Assembly: GCA_022647765.1 (NCBI GenBank)
Contig: JALCLH010000010.1
Coordinates: 1-64,000, forward strand
DNA: 64,000 nucleotides
Origin: Acidipropionibacterium sp.
Lineage (GTDB): Bacteria > Actinomycetota > Actinomycetes > Propionibacteriales > Propionibacteriaceae
Direction: 5' to 3'
A program made the translations under genes and the position numbers. A model generated the notes under the pieces. It searched no databases, was not told the DNA's origin, and saw only the letters and a list, made by a program, of their open reading frames with translations. Below are positions 8,788-23,158 of the stretch, piece after piece (position 1 is the first letter of the stretch; every line of letters begins with the position of its first letter).

Positions 8788-10709
8788 ATGACGACCGACA
8801 CGCTGGTGGTTCGCGACGAACTGCTGGCCAGCAGTGCCAAGAACCTGGGGGACATGCTGCGCCGCAGGGTGGATCTCACCCCCGACGCGACGGCCTACCT
8901 GTACCCGGAGAACAAGTCCGGCGGTCCCGAGAAGTGGACGCCGGTGACCTGGTCGCAGGCACAGGACAAGGCCCACGACATCGCCGGCCGGACTGATGGC
9001 CCTGGGCCTGAAACCCGAGCAGCGGGTCGCGATCTGCGCCGACACCACCGTCTGGTGGATTCTCACCGACCTCGGGCATCGGCTGCGCCGGCGGGGCCAC
9101 CACCACCGTCTACGGCAACTCCCAGCCCGAGGACGTCGAGTACATCCTCACCAGCTCCGAGTCGCGGATCTACGTCGCCCAGAACTGCGCCCAGGCCGCC
9201 AAGGTCGAGCACAGCGCCGCCCTCGACGAGCTGCTCGACCACATCATCCTGGTCGACGACGACCGGCTCATCCAGGGCTCTCCCGGCTCCGACCGGCGAG
9301 TGGTCGCCGAGGACACCCGGGTGATCTCCCTGGCCGAGGTGTCGGCCAAGGGCCATGCCGCCCGGCAGGCCGATCCCGGCGCGGTACAGCGGGTCATCGA
9401 CGCCACCGGGCCCGACTCCCTGGCGACCCTGATCTACACCTCGGGCACCACCGGCAAGCCCAAGGGAGTCGAGCTGACCCACCGCTCCTGGACCTACATG
9501 GGCGTGGCGATGGAGTCCTGGGACCCGCTGGAACCCGACGACGTGCAGTACCTGTGGCTGCCGCTGGCGCACGTCTTCGGCAAATGCCTCATCGCGGTCC
9601 AGATGACCATCGGCTTCCCCTCGGCGGTCGACGGCCGGGTGGACCGGATCGTGACCGGCCTGTCGGAGGTGCATCCCACCTTCATGTGCGGGGTGCCCCG
9701 GATCTTCGAGAAGGTGCGCGCGAAGGTCATCACCTCCGGCGGGCTGGCCGGCCGGATCTCGGCGTGGGCCTTCGACGTCGGCTCGCGGAGCGCCCCGTAC
9801 CGTCTGGACGGCAGCCCGATGCCGAAGGGCCTGGCGATCAAGCAGGCCATCGCCGAGAGGCTCGTCTTCTCCAAGCTCAAGCAGACCATGGGCGGGCGGA
9901 TCCGGATGATGGTCTGCGGGGGAGCCAAGCTGTCACCGCAGGTCCAGCGCTGGTTCTTCGCCGCCGGAATCCCGGTGGTGGAGGGATACGGAGCCACCGA
10001 GACCAGCGCCATCGCCTTCTTCAACGTGCCGAAGAAGGGCCGCTTCGGGCCCCGATTCGGCACCGTCGGGCCGGTCTGCCCCGGATGCGAGGCGAAGCTG
10101 GCCGAGGACGGCGAGGTGCTGGTCAGCGGTCCGATCGTCGCCCGCGGCTACCACGAGATGCCCGAGAAGACCGCCGAGACCTTCGCCGACGGCTGGTACC
10201 ACACCGGCGACATCGGCCACTTCGACGAGGACGGCTACCTGGTCGTCACCGAGCGCAAGCGCGACCTCATCAAGACCTCCGGCGGCAAGTACATCGCTCC
10301 GCAGAAGGTGGAGACCACCCTGATGGCCAACTGCCCCTATCTCTCTCAGGCGGTGGTGCTGGGGGAGGGGCACAAGTACGCGGTGGCGCTGCTCACCCTG
10401 GACCGCGACGCCCTGTTCCAGTGGGCCGAGAACCACGGCCACGCGGGCGAGTCCTATGAGACGCTGAGCCAGCTGCCCGAGATCCGCAACTCCATTCAGC
10501 GCTTCGTGGACCGTGCGAACACGCACCTGGACCGGTGGGAGACGGTCAAGCGGTTCGCCATCCTCGACCACCAGCTGGACGAGGTGATCGGCATGGTGAC
10601 CGAGAGCCAGAAGGTGCGCCGCGACCAGGTGCGCGCCGAGTACCGGGAGACCATCGCGGCCCTCTACGCCGACGAGCAGACGGCGTCCCGCGAGGGCCCG
10701 GCGCAGTGA
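8788..10709 (+). CDS. Long-chain acyl-CoA synthetase (AMP-binding), frame broken
   Basis: ANL-superfamily ligase activating fatty acids to acyl-CoA through acyl-AMP. It has about 640 residues, usual for FadD15/FAA-type enzymes. Motifs are the P-loop YTSGTTGKPKG with VELTH, GYGATETSA, GWYHTGDIG, and the C-terminal KRDLIKTSGGKYIAPQKVE with the catalytic Lys region. AGGAGGAG precedes the ATG at 8788. Two apparent one-base insertions break the frame, near 8991 (restoring DIAGRLMALGLKPEQ) and near 9075 (restoring DLGIGCAGGATTTVYG). Both sit in conserved sequence, so sequence error is likely. The thioesterase gene follows directly. Confidence 0.88.
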
Positions 10710-10733
10710 CGCCGGGCGGGACGGTGAGCGGGG

Positions 10734-11597
10734 TTGCGCGCGGCGCCGCGAGGAGGAGCGGCCCGGTCACCTGTCGCCATCGGGCTGCGATGGTCGGACA
10801 TGGACTTCCAGGGCCATGTCAACAACGTCTCCATCTCCGAGCTGGTGCAGGAGGCGCGGTCCCTGGCCCTGGTCGGCACCCCGGTCGAGAGGCTCTTCGG
10901 CACCGGCATCGTCGTGGTGACCCAGGACGTCGAGTTCCTGGCCCCGTTCACCGTCGACGAGGAGCCGCTGGAGGTCGACGTGTGGTGCTCGAATCTGGGC
11001 ATCGCCCGGGTCTTCCTGGAGTACCGGGCCCGGCATCGCGGGGTCGACGTCGCCCGGGCCCGCGGCTGGGTGTGCCCCTTCGACTTCCAGACCGGCCGGC
11101 CCAGACGCCTGGAGCCCGCCGAGCACGCCACCTTCGAGGAGATGAGCGCCCCCGCCACCGCCTGGGGCGAGCTGGCGCTGCGAGACGTCACCGATCTGGG
11201 GGACGCCGTCGCGATGCCGGTCCGCTGGTCGGACGTCGACCGGTACGGGCATGTCAACAATGTCGCCCTGGCCGGATACCTGCAGGAGGCCCGGATCCGG
11301 GCGACCACCCGATGGTCGGCGGGGATGCGCCGGGCCGGGGACCGCAACTGGGTGGTGGCCCGTCAGGACATCGCCTACCGCCACCAGGTGCATCCCTCGA
11401 TCGGATGCTGCGAGGTGCACACCGCTCTCACCCGGCTCGGACGCACCTCGGTGACCCTGGCGGCGTCCATCCCCACCGACGAGGGCACCGCCCTGGAGGC
11501 CGCCACCGTGCTGGTCTGCGTGGACCCGGCCACCGGGGCCGCGGCCCCCATCGATCCGGCGACCCGGGCCGAACTCGAGGGCCACCTGGTCGCCTGA
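10734..11597 (+). CDS. Double-hotdog acyl-CoA thioesterase
   Basis: 287 residues made of two tandem 4-hydroxybenzoyl-CoA-thioesterase-like hotdog domains. Each half carries the signature with the catalytic Asp: SDMDFQGHVNNVSI near residue 22 and SDVDRYGHVNNVAL near residue 164. The family hydrolyses acyl-CoA. The tandem arrangement gives an internal dimer, and the position 24 bases after the acyl-CoA synthetase suggests shared control of acyl-CoA pools. The start is uncertain: TTG at 10734 gives the longest product, without a convincing Shine-Dalgarno, and the fold begins near 10770. Confidence 0.82.
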   Translation: MRAAPRGGAARSPVAIGLRWSDMDFQGHVNNVSISELVQEARSLALVGTPVERLFGTGIVVVTQDVEFLAPFTVDEEPLEVDVWCSNLGIARVFLEYRARHRGVDVARARGWVCPFDFQTGRPRRLEPAEHATFEEMSAPATAWGELALRDVTDLGDAVAMPVRWSDVDRYGHVNNVALAGYLQEARIRATTRWSAGMRRAGDRNWVVARQDIAYRHQVHPSIGCCEVHTALTRLGRTSVTLAASIPTDEGTALEAATVLVCVDPATGAAAPIDPATRAELEGHLVA

Positions 11598-11617
11598 GAC
11601 TCAGGGTCGCCTGAATC

Positions 11618-12127
11618 TCACAGCTTGGCGACGGGGTCTTCCTTGTCGATCGGGATGCCCCAGCGGATCCGCCAGGGATCCCGCTCGTTGTAGCCGTCCA
11701 GGGCCACCCAGGCGGCCGACTGGGCGACCTGGCGCTCCAGCTCCTCGCGCTCCACCCGGGGAACGCGCTCGTCGCCGTCGAGGTAGTCGCAGACCGCCTC
11801 GGAGGCGCGCTCGTACTCGGCGGCGTCGCGCATCAGCCGGCGTCGCGCATCGCTGTACGCCGTGCGCAGCGCGGTCCATACCAGCGCCTGCTCGAAATCG
11901 TCCGGATTGGTCATCAGCGCGTCGACCGATGTGTTGAAGGCCCCGGCGATGGCCGCGGTCTCGGTGATGCCCGGTTCGCGCTCGCCGCTCTCGATGAGAT
12001 CCAGATCCTCGGGGGTGGTCGTCACGCCCCTCTCGGCGAGCTTGTCGCAGAGCTGCTGCTGGCTCCAACGACGGGCCTGACGGGCCGCCGAGATGTTGGC
12101 GGCGAGGCGCTCCACAAGTGCGTTCAT
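11618..12127 (-). CDS. XRE-family helix-turn-helix regulator
   Basis: 169 residues from the ATG at 12127, which follows GGAGG; an upstream GTG at 12148 would add seven residues. Residues 1-70 form an XRE/Cro HTH (AARQARRWSQQQLCDKLAERG, then IESGEREPGITETAAIAGAF). The C-terminal 100 residues are helical, acidic and unrecognised. It probably binds DNA as a dimer; the target is unknown. It is read in the same direction as gnd, but a strong hairpin separates them. Confidence 0.75.
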   Translation of the reverse strand: MNALVERLAANISAARQARRWSQQQLCDKLAERGVTTTPEDLDLIESGEREPGITETAAIAGAFNTSVDALMTNPDDFEQALVWTALRTAYSDARRRLMRDAAEYERASEAVCDYLDGDERVPRVEREELERQVAQSAAWVALDGYNERDPWRIRWGIPIDKEDPVAKL

Positions 12128-12182
12128 GGCCTCCACTCTTCCACTCACGGTGAACGGGCGGTTTCGCAGGGGTATCGGCCGG

Positions 12183-12246
12183 GATGCGGCGAAAGGCCTT
12201 GCAGCCGGTTCAGAACCGGATCTGACAAGGCCTTTCGTGCCGCATC
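12183..12246 (-). terminator. Nested hairpin after gnd
   Basis: The arm GATGCGGCGAAAGGCCTTG (12183-12201) pairs with 12226-12246, with a two-base bulge. A second hairpin, CCGGTT-CA-GAACCGG (12204-12218), lies in its loop. It sits 57-120 bases after the gnd stop and probably ends gnd transcription. The T-tract is weak, so a cruciform or regulatory role is possible. Confidence 0.55.
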
Positions 12247-12302
12247 ATGGCACATCCCGGCGCACTGGAAGGGGCCGGGAGGACGCCGGGGAAGATCCGC
12301 GC

Positions 12303-13757
12303 TCAGTCGGCGCTGATCTCCGAACCGTCGCCGCTCCACAGCACATGCCAGGCGCCCTCGTCGTCGATCCGCCGGTAGGTGTGGGCGCCGAACAGATCGC
12401 GCAGTCCCTGGGTGAGGGCCGCATTCAACCGCGGTGCGCGCACCTGGTCGTAGTAGCTCAGCGCCGATGAGAATCCGGGAACCGGCACTCCCGCCTCGGC
12501 GGCCCGGGCGATCACCCGCCGCCAGGCCTGCTGGGACTCGGCCAGCTCGGCCTTGACCGAGGGAGCCTCCAGCAGTGTGGTGAGGTCGTGGGCGGCGTAC
12601 TCGTCGTGGATGCGCTGGAGCAGCCGGGCGCGGATGATGCAGCCGTCTCGCCAGATGGAGGCGACCTTCGCCATGTCGACCTGCCAGCCGTACTCCTGGG
12701 CCGCGGTGCGGATCTCGTCGAGCCCCTGGGCGTAGGCGACCACCTTGGAGCTCCACAGCGCGGCGCGGACGTCGTCCAGGAAGGCCTTCCGGTCGTCGAC
12801 CGGGATGGTGCCGTCGGGCCCCTCGAGGGCCTTCTGACCGGCCGCGCGCAGCGCCGGGGCGCTGGAGACGGCCCGGGAGAACACCGCCTCGCCGATGGTG
12901 GAGACGTCGACGCCGAGATCCAGCGCCGACTGCACCGTCCAGGTGCCGGTGCCCTTCATCCCCGCGGCGTCGGCGATGACATCGACCAGATCGCGGGAGG
13001 CGTCCCGGGGATCCTTGGTGGCCAGCACCCGGGAGGTGATCTCGATGAGGTAGGAGTCCAGGTCGCCGGTGTTCCAGCTCGCGAACACCTCGGAGGCCTC
13101 CGCGTTCGACAGGCCGGCGGCGCGCAGCAGGGCGTGGGCCTCACCGATGAACTGCATGTCGGCGTACTCGATGCCGTTGTGCACCATCTTCACGAAGTGG
13201 CCCGCGCCGTCGGTGCCCATCCACGCACAGCAGGGCTCGCCGTCGACATGCGCGGAGATCTTCTCCAGCACCGGCCCGATCGCCTGGTAGGACTCCTTCG
13301 AGCCCCCCGGCATGATGGAGGGACCCTCCAGGGCGCCGACCTCACCGCCGGAGATGCCGGTGCCCACATAGTGGATGCCGGTCTCGCGCAGCGCGGCCTC
13401 GCGGCGCCGAGTGTCCTTGAAGAAGGAGTTGCCGCCGTCGACCAGGATGTCGCCGGGCTGCAGCAGCGGGACGATCTCGTCGATCACCGCATCGGTGGGC
13501 CCACCGGCCTTGACCATCATCACGACGCGACGCGGGCGGCTCAGCGAGGTCACGAACTCGGACAGCTCGTGGAAGGGAAGAAAGGTGCCCTCGGAGCCGT
13601 GCTCGGCGATCACCCGGTCCGTGCGCGCATTCGTGCGGTTGTACAGAGCGACGCGGAACCCCTTGTGCGCCATGTTCCGGGCGAGGTTCGAGCCCATCAC
13701 TGCCATCCCGATGACCCCCACGTCCGCCTGCGCGGTCTGTGTGCTGGTCTGTGACAT
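12303..13757 (-). CDS. gnd: 6-phosphogluconate dehydrogenase, decarboxylating
   Basis: Oxidises 6-phosphogluconate to ribulose 5-phosphate and CO2 with NADP+. It has 484 residues, full length for the family. The N-terminal Rossmann motif is VGVIGMAVMGSNLARNMA. The signature region includes GTGISGGEVGALEGPSIMPGG, the catalytic region is HFVKMVHNGIEYADMQ, and GTGTWT follows. The C-terminus has SALSYYDQVRAPRLNAALTQGLRDLFGAHTYRR-type sequence. AGGAGGATTAG precedes the ATG. It complements zwf-opcA-pgl at 57.6-61.0 kb but is not linked to it. Confidence 0.97.
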   Translation of the reverse strand: MSQTSTQTAQADVGVIGMAVMGSNLARNMAHKGFRVALYNRTNARTDRVIAEHGSEGTFLPFHELSEFVTSLSRPRRVVMMVKAGGPTDAVIDEIVPLLQPGDILVDGGNSFFKDTRRREAALRETGIHYVGTGISGGEVGALEGPSIMPGGSKESYQAIGPVLEKISAHVDGEPCCAWMGTDGAGHFVKMVHNGIEYADMQFIGEAHALLRAAGLSNAEASEVFASWNTGDLDSYLIEITSRVLATKDPRDASRDLVDVIADAAGMKGTGTWTVQSALDLGVDVSTIGEAVFSRAVSSAPALRAAGQKALEGPDGTIPVDDRKAFLDDVRAALWSSKVVAYAQGLDEIRTAAQEYGWQVDMAKVASIWRDGCIIRARLLQRIHDEYAAHDLTTLLEAPSVKAELAESQQAWRRVIARAAEAGVPVPGFSSALSYYDQVRAPRLNAALTQGLRDLFGAHTYRRIDDEGAWHVLWSGDGSEISAD

Positions 13758-13827
13758 CTAATCCTCCTGAAGATCGGTCATCCTCATTCTGTCAGCCTGT
13801 TCCACACCGGGCATCGCCTGGCTGGTC

Positions 13828-13833
13828 TAGCCT
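13828..13833 (+). promoter_or_regulatory. Leaderless -10 candidate (TAGCCT)
   Basis: TAGCCT ends seven bases before the ATG at 13841, with no Shine-Dalgarno. Confidence 0.5.
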
Positions 13834-13840
13834 GAGCACC

Positions 13841-14103
13841 ATGAGCGCAGTCCCGCTGTTCGTCAGCCCGGTCATGAACGTCCTGGTGCCCCTGAAGGTG
13901 ATGCCGGGATGGCCGGCCGCGACCTTCAGCCCGATCCACTTCATCATCTGTGCTTCCTCGCCCCGATCCTGGTCGCGGCCGTGATCGTCGTCATCGGCAA
14001 GACGCCGGAATGGCTGCGGGAGCGCCATGCCGGCGAGGTCGAGGCCGGCCTCGCCGAGCCGACCGACAGTGCTGAGCACAAGGAGATCGACCGGGTCGGC
14101 TGA
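13841..14103 (+). CDS. Small membrane protein, frame broken
   Basis: Joined across a one-base deletion near 13950, this gives about 87 residues. It has a hydrophobic N-terminal half (VSPVMNVLVPLKVMPGWPAA), one long membrane segment (HFIIC..FLAPILVAAVIVVIG) and an acidic soluble tail ending HKEIDRVG. No family was recognised. A TAGCCT box seven bases before the ATG supports expression. The two halves fit as one transmembrane protein, which favours an indel error over two small genes. Confidence 0.5.
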
Positions 14104-14136
14104 GCACTGCTCACCGCGCCGGAACTCACTCCTTAC

Positions 14137-16736
<2,600 letters not shown>

Positions 16737-16915
16737 CGTGTCTCCCTGTGATGCCTGTGCAGCCGCCCCTGTGCTAGCCGGAGCGCTGTCACAGCTGACT
16801 CTATCCATGTGAGGAGGGGCCGACGCACATTCTCCGAATGCGCGTGGGGCGAAAAGTGTTCGGAACCGGTGACCGAGTTCTCGTCGGGCCGGGTTGGCGA
16901 GAGTTGACTGGAACC

Positions 16916-17518
16916 ATGACGACAACTGTTGATTTCTGGTTCGACCCGGCATGCCCCTGGGCGTGGATGACCTCGCGGTGGATGCTCGAGGTGGAGAAGG
17001 TCCGCGACGTCCACACCGTCTTCCACGTGATGAGCCTCGCGGTGCTCAACGAGGGGCGCGACCTGCCCGAGGACTACCGCCGCGAGATGGACCGGGCCTG
17101 GATCGGCGCCCGGGCCGCCACCGGTGTCATCGGGATCTACGGGCAGGAGGCGGTCCGGCCCTTCTACACGGCGCTCGGCACCCGCTACCACCTGCAGAAG
17201 GAGTCGCGCGAGGAGGTCACCGTGGCGGCGGCCCTGGCGGAGTGCGGCTATGACGCCGGGATCGCGGCGCGCGCCGCCACCGACGAGTTCGACGAGGCGA
17301 TGAGGGCCTCCCACCACGAGGGGATGGATCCGGTCGGCCAGGATGTGGGCACTCCGGTGCTGCATGTCAACGGGATGGCCCTGTTCGGCCCGGTGATCTC
17401 ACCGGCACCCAAGGGGGAGCAGGCGGGGGATCTGTTCGACGGCTTCCTCAAGATGGTCTCCTACCCGGGCTTCTTCGAGCTCAAGAGGAGCCGCACAGTG
17501 GGGCCGATATTTGATTGA
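16916..17518 (+). CDS. DsbA-fold mycothiol-dependent nitroreductase family protein (Rv2466c-like)
   Basis: 200 residues of thioredoxin/DsbA fold. It shares with M. tuberculosis Rv2466c the segments [40 protein letters not shown] and FELKRSRT near the end. Rv2466c reduces nitro-compounds using mycothiol. The active site here is CPWA rather than CPWC, so only the first cysteine is present and a monothiol mechanism through a mycothiol mixed disulfide is implied. Start at the ATG followed by TTTVDFWFD. The pepN neighbour matches the mycobacterial arrangement. Confidence 0.82.
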   Translation: MTTTVDFWFDPACPWAWMTSRWMLEVEKVRDVHTVFHVMSLAVLNEGRDLPEDYRREMDRAWIGARAATGVIGIYGQEAVRPFYTALGTRYHLQKESREEVTVAAALAECGYDAGIAARAATDEFDEAMRASHHEGMDPVGQDVGTPVLHVNGMALFGPVISPAPKGEQAGDLFDGFLKMVSYPGFFELKRSRTVGPIFD

Positions 17519-17572
17519 GCGGGGCTCCCCCATCGGATTCAGGTGCACCGAATGACTGTATATTTTTGGGTC

Positions 17573-17611
17573 ATCACCTCATCCTTGTTCTCGCGACATC
17601 GGGGAGGTGAT
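17573..17611. repeat. Inverted repeat in an AT-richer leader
   Basis: ATCACCTC (17573-17580) is perfectly inverted at 17604-17611 (GAGGTGAT), and the right arm runs into TATACTC, a possible -10 (TATACT). The stretch 17519-17734 holds no gene I can support and is AT-richer than its surroundings. Confidence 0.4.
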
Positions 17612-17734
17612 ATACTCAAACGAAAGCAGCGTGCATTGTTATCGATGCGGAAAGCCCAGACATCCGAAATTGCCGAAGAATCGTATTGGGGTGGCCCCGC
17701 ATATGCGCAAGGAATTGTTCACAGGAGATTCACC

Positions 17735-20514
<2,780 letters not shown>

Positions 20515-20518
20515 CGCC

Positions 20519-20648
20519 GGGGGTTGCGAGGGGGTTGTCCTGTCGCGCACGGCGCTTTCGCGCAGACGCAACCACCAGACCCGGCCATTGGCGAGTTTCG
20601 GGATTTCGCGCAGACCGGCGCCGTTCGGGGGTCGCGAGGGGGTTGCCC
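20519..20648. repeat. G-rich direct-repeat block after ligA
   Basis: Two 22-bp units sharing the core GCGAGGGGGTTG (20519-20540 and 20627-20648, 20 of 22 identical) flank a spacer. TTTCGCGCAGAC occurs in the spacer region twice. A diverged unit lies at 5454-5475. No coding capacity is evident. Confidence 0.6.
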
Positions 20649-20654
20649 CCCGCC

Positions 20655-21947
20655 TCAAAAAGCACTGATGCAGTGGGGGAGGTCGTCGGTGGCGAAGAGG
20701 CGTCCGATCTCCTGCACCTGTTCGGCGGTGCCGCGCAGCTGGCCGGCTCCGGCCAGTGCGCGGGCGCCCACCCCGCCGAAGTACAGCGAGCCCAGGGCCG
20801 CGATCCCGATGGTCGCCGCTGCGGCGTCCTCGACCCGGGCGACCTCGGCCGTCTCCCCGGGTGCGGCGACGTCGATCCGGTAGGTGCCGGTGCACCACTC
20901 GAGCGGGTCGATGACATGCAGCGCCACCGATCCGGCATGGTCCCAGCCGCGCGCCCGCAGTGCGGCGGCGACGTCGAGGATCCGCACCCAGGTGAGGTCG
21001 GACCGGCGGGTGAAGCGCACCACTCGCGGATCGCGCAGCGCCCACGGCAACGGCGTCTCCGGATTCACCTTGGATGCCTTGACCGTCGTCACCAGGTCCA
21101 CAGAGGCCAGGAACTCCCAGAGCCCCAGCTCGGCGTCGGCATTCTCTGCGATGAAGTCGTCGACCGTCATCGTCATCGTGGACCCGTGGTCCTCAGCGAT
21201 CCGGTAGGAGACGACGCCGTCGGGGCGGCCCTGGCGGTCGCGATGGATGGCTGAGCGGACCCTCCGATCGGGCTGCTGCGTCTCGTAGTTCCAGCGTCCC
21301 GAGGCGAAATCGACCCACCAGTCGAGGCGGCCGTGGGACCCCCGGTGGCTGTGGTGGAATCCCCGGAAGACGTCCAGGCGCAGCTCGTCGATCTGGTCGG
21401 GGGCCACCATCTCCACCGATCCCTCGGGCTGGTGGGAGAGTACGAATCGCCCGTCGCTGGTCACCTCGACGCTCTGGTTCTGGGTGGAGACGCCGAATCC
21501 GAAGCGTCCGTAGATGGCTCCTTCGGTGGCGGTCAGAGCGGCCATCGACAGGCCGGAGCGGCGGGCCACCGCCAGGTCGTGGCCGATGAGGCCGCGCAGG
21601 ATGCCCCGTCGGCGGTGGGTGGGGCGCACGGTGACGTCGGTGATGAAGTCGGCGGGCTCGAGATGGCCGTGACCGGTGTTGATGGTCTGGTCGTAGCTGG
21701 ACAGGGTGGCCACCGGCAGGCCGGGCAGCTCCCGGCTGTCGGGGGAGCCCTGCACCGCCCAGAGCCGCTGGCCGGCGACATATCGGGCGAAGTGGGAGAG
21801 GAAGTCGGCGTCCGGCTCGCTCATGTGGAAACCGAGGTTGATCGCTCGGGACTGGGCGGCGATCCCCTCGGAGACCGTGCCGTCGGTGACGACGCACGCC
21901 AGCCGGTAGGGCTCGGGCAGATCGGGTTCGTGACGATCATCGGGCAT
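20655..21947 (-). CDS. Eis-like GNAT N-acetyltransferase
   Basis: 430 residues. N-terminal GNAT domain with acetyl-CoA-binding VTVRPTHRRRGILRGLI and LTATEGAIYGRFGFG, a second GNAT-like middle domain and a C-terminal SCP2-like domain: the three-part architecture of Eis (enhanced intracellular survival) proteins. Eis proteins acetylate lysines or aminoglycosides at several amines; the substrate here is unknown. The ATG at 21947 was preferred because a TACCGT hexamer ends exactly seven bases before it, a leaderless arrangement seen elsewhere here. An ATG at 21956 would overlap that hexamer. Confidence 0.87.
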   Translation of the reverse strand: MPDDRHEPDLPEPYRLACVVTDGTVSEGIAAQSRAINLGFHMSEPDADFLSHFARYVAGQRLWAVQGSPDSRELPGLPVATLSSYDQTINTGHGHLEPADFITDVTVRPTHRRRGILRGLIGHDLAVARRSGLSMAALTATEGAIYGRFGFGVSTQNQSVEVTSDGRFVLSHQPEGSVEMVAPDQIDELRLDVFRGFHHSHRGSHGRLDWWVDFASGRWNYETQQPDRRVRSAIHRDRQGRPDGVVSYRIAEDHGSTMTMTVDDFIAENADAELGLWEFLASVDLVTTVKASKVNPETPLPWALRDPRVVRFTRRSDLTWVRILDVAAALRARGWDHAGSVALHVIDPLEWCTGTYRIDVAAPGETAEVARVEDAAAATIGIAALGSLYFGGVGARALAGAGQLRGTAEQVQEIGRLFATDDLPHCISAF

Positions 21948-21954
21948 GGGATCC

Positions 21955-21960
21955 ACGGTA
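21955..21960 (-). promoter_or_regulatory. Leaderless -10 candidate (TACCGT)
   Basis: On the minus strand TACCGT ends seven bases before the ATG at 21947, with no Shine-Dalgarno. Confidence 0.5.
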
Positions 21961-22044
21961 TCGGAGCCGTCCGGGCGGCGAGCCCGGACCGGGCCGGTCG
22001 TCGTCCCCGACGATCTTCACCGAGCCACCGAGCTGCTGATTCAA

Positions 22045-22311
22045 CTACTGATCGGAAGAGCGATCGCCGCCGGAGCCCCCGGCGTCCGCGGCGGTGCGAT
22101 CGCCCGGTCGCAGGTCCTCGCCCCGGGCGCGGCGTCTGAGGTCCTCGAGGATGAAGGCCCACTCGCGACCCGGCTCCGGCATCGGTGTGGACGCCGACGC
22201 CGGGGTACGGTGTCTGCGGCCCGGCAGCTCGCGGGCGCGCAGTGCCCGGACCCGGTCGACGACCGGGCCGCTGCGTCTGCCCTTCGGAGCCGCCTGGCCG
22301 GACTTGTTCAT
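22045..22311 (-). CDS. Small hypothetical protein
   Basis: 88 residues, hydrophilic and Arg/Gly-rich, beginning MNKSGQAAPKGRRSG, with a central EWAFILEDLRRRARGEDL that looks like a short amphipathic helix. Third codon positions are strongly G/C, as in neighbouring genes, and the frame fills the gap between the Eis-like gene and nei. No family was recognised, and the ribosome binding site is weak. Confidence 0.45.
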   Translation of the reverse strand: MNKSGQAAPKGRRSGPVVDRVRALRARELPGRRHRTPASASTPMPEPGREWAFILEDLRRRARGEDLRPGDRTAADAGGSGGDRSSDQ

Positions 22312-22342
22312 TGCGCCATTTCATCACGTCGGGGAGAAGCAG

Positions 22343-23158
22343 TTGCCAGAGGGCCACGTCATTCACAGACTGGCAGGCGCCATCGGCGGCGCATTCTCCG
22401 GGCGAGAGCTGGCCGTGACCTCTCCCCAGGGCCGGTTCGCCGTCGAGGCCGCCCATCTCAACGGCACCAGGCTCCGTGGCGCCGATGCCTGGGGAAAGCA
22501 CCTGCTGCTGGACTTCGACGCCGACGGCGACCATCTGGTGCACATCCACCTCGGATTGATCGGCAAGTTTCCGATCGGCCCGATCGCCCCGGTGCACGGG
22601 CAGGTGCGGCTGCGTCTGGATGACGGCGTCACCGCGGCGGATCTGCACGGCCCGCAGTGGTGCCGGCTGCTCGGCGACCAGGAGTGGCAGAGCGTGCGGG
22701 CGACGGTCGGTGCCGACCCGATCAGACCGGACGCCGATCCGGATCGCGCCTGGCAGGCGGTGCACCGCAGCTCGCGTCCGATCGCCGTGCTGCTGATGGA
22801 TCAGGCGATCACCGCCGGGGTGGGCAATATCTACCGGGCGGAGGTGCTGTTCCGCTCCCGGATCGATCCGATGACGCCGGGCAACCGGCTCAACCACGCG
22901 ACCTGGCAGAGGATCTGGGAGGATCTCGTGGTCCTGATGCGCGACGGCGTGGCCACGGGCCGGATCGACACCGTCCGGCCCGAGCACACCCCCGAGGCGA
23001 TGGGCCGCCCGCCCCGGATCGACCGGCACGGCGGTGAGGTGTACGTCTACCGCCGGGCCGGCCGGCCCTGTCTGGTCTGCGGTAGCCTGGTCCGCCAGAC
23101 CAATCTGGGCGGGCGTCACCTGTTCTGGTGCCCGCGCTGCCAGCGGAGGCACCGATGA
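22343..23158 (+). CDS. nei: Fpg/Nei-family DNA glycosylase/AP lyase
   Basis: Bifunctional base-excision repair enzyme removing oxidised bases, 272 residues. The mature N-terminus is PEGHVIHRLAG, with the catalytic Pro and Glu directly after the initiator. The helix-two-turn-helix segment is DQAITAGVGNIYRAEVL. The C-terminal zinc finger has CLVCG and CPRCQ. The actinobacterial Nei1 (Rv2464c) type fits best. The start is a TTG at 22343, forced by the catalytic proline at position 2 and supported by GGGGAG. Its stop overlaps the next gene (ATGA). Confidence 0.93.
   Translation: MPEGHVIHRLAGAIGGAFSGRELAVTSPQGRFAVEAAHLNGTRLRGADAWGKHLLLDFDADGDHLVHIHLGLIGKFPIGPIAPVHGQVRLRLDDGVTAADLHGPQWCRLLGDQEWQSVRATVGADPIRPDADPDRAWQAVHRSSRPIAVLLMDQAITAGVGNIYRAEVLFRSRIDPMTPGNRLNHATWQRIWEDLVVLMRDGVATGRIDTVRPEHTPEAMGRPPRIDRHGGEVYVYRRAGRPCLVCGSLVRQTNLGGRHLFWCPRCQRRHR

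Noticed and set aside
5406-9066. Treating the FAD/Fe-S fragments as several separate small genes
   Set aside because: The fragments join in order into one family-typical protein with all domains, so one broken gene is the simpler reading.
13739-13984. Start of the small membrane gene at GTG 13739
   Set aside because: It would overlap the gnd start and ribosome binding site; the ATG at 13841 has the recurring -10 box at seven bases.
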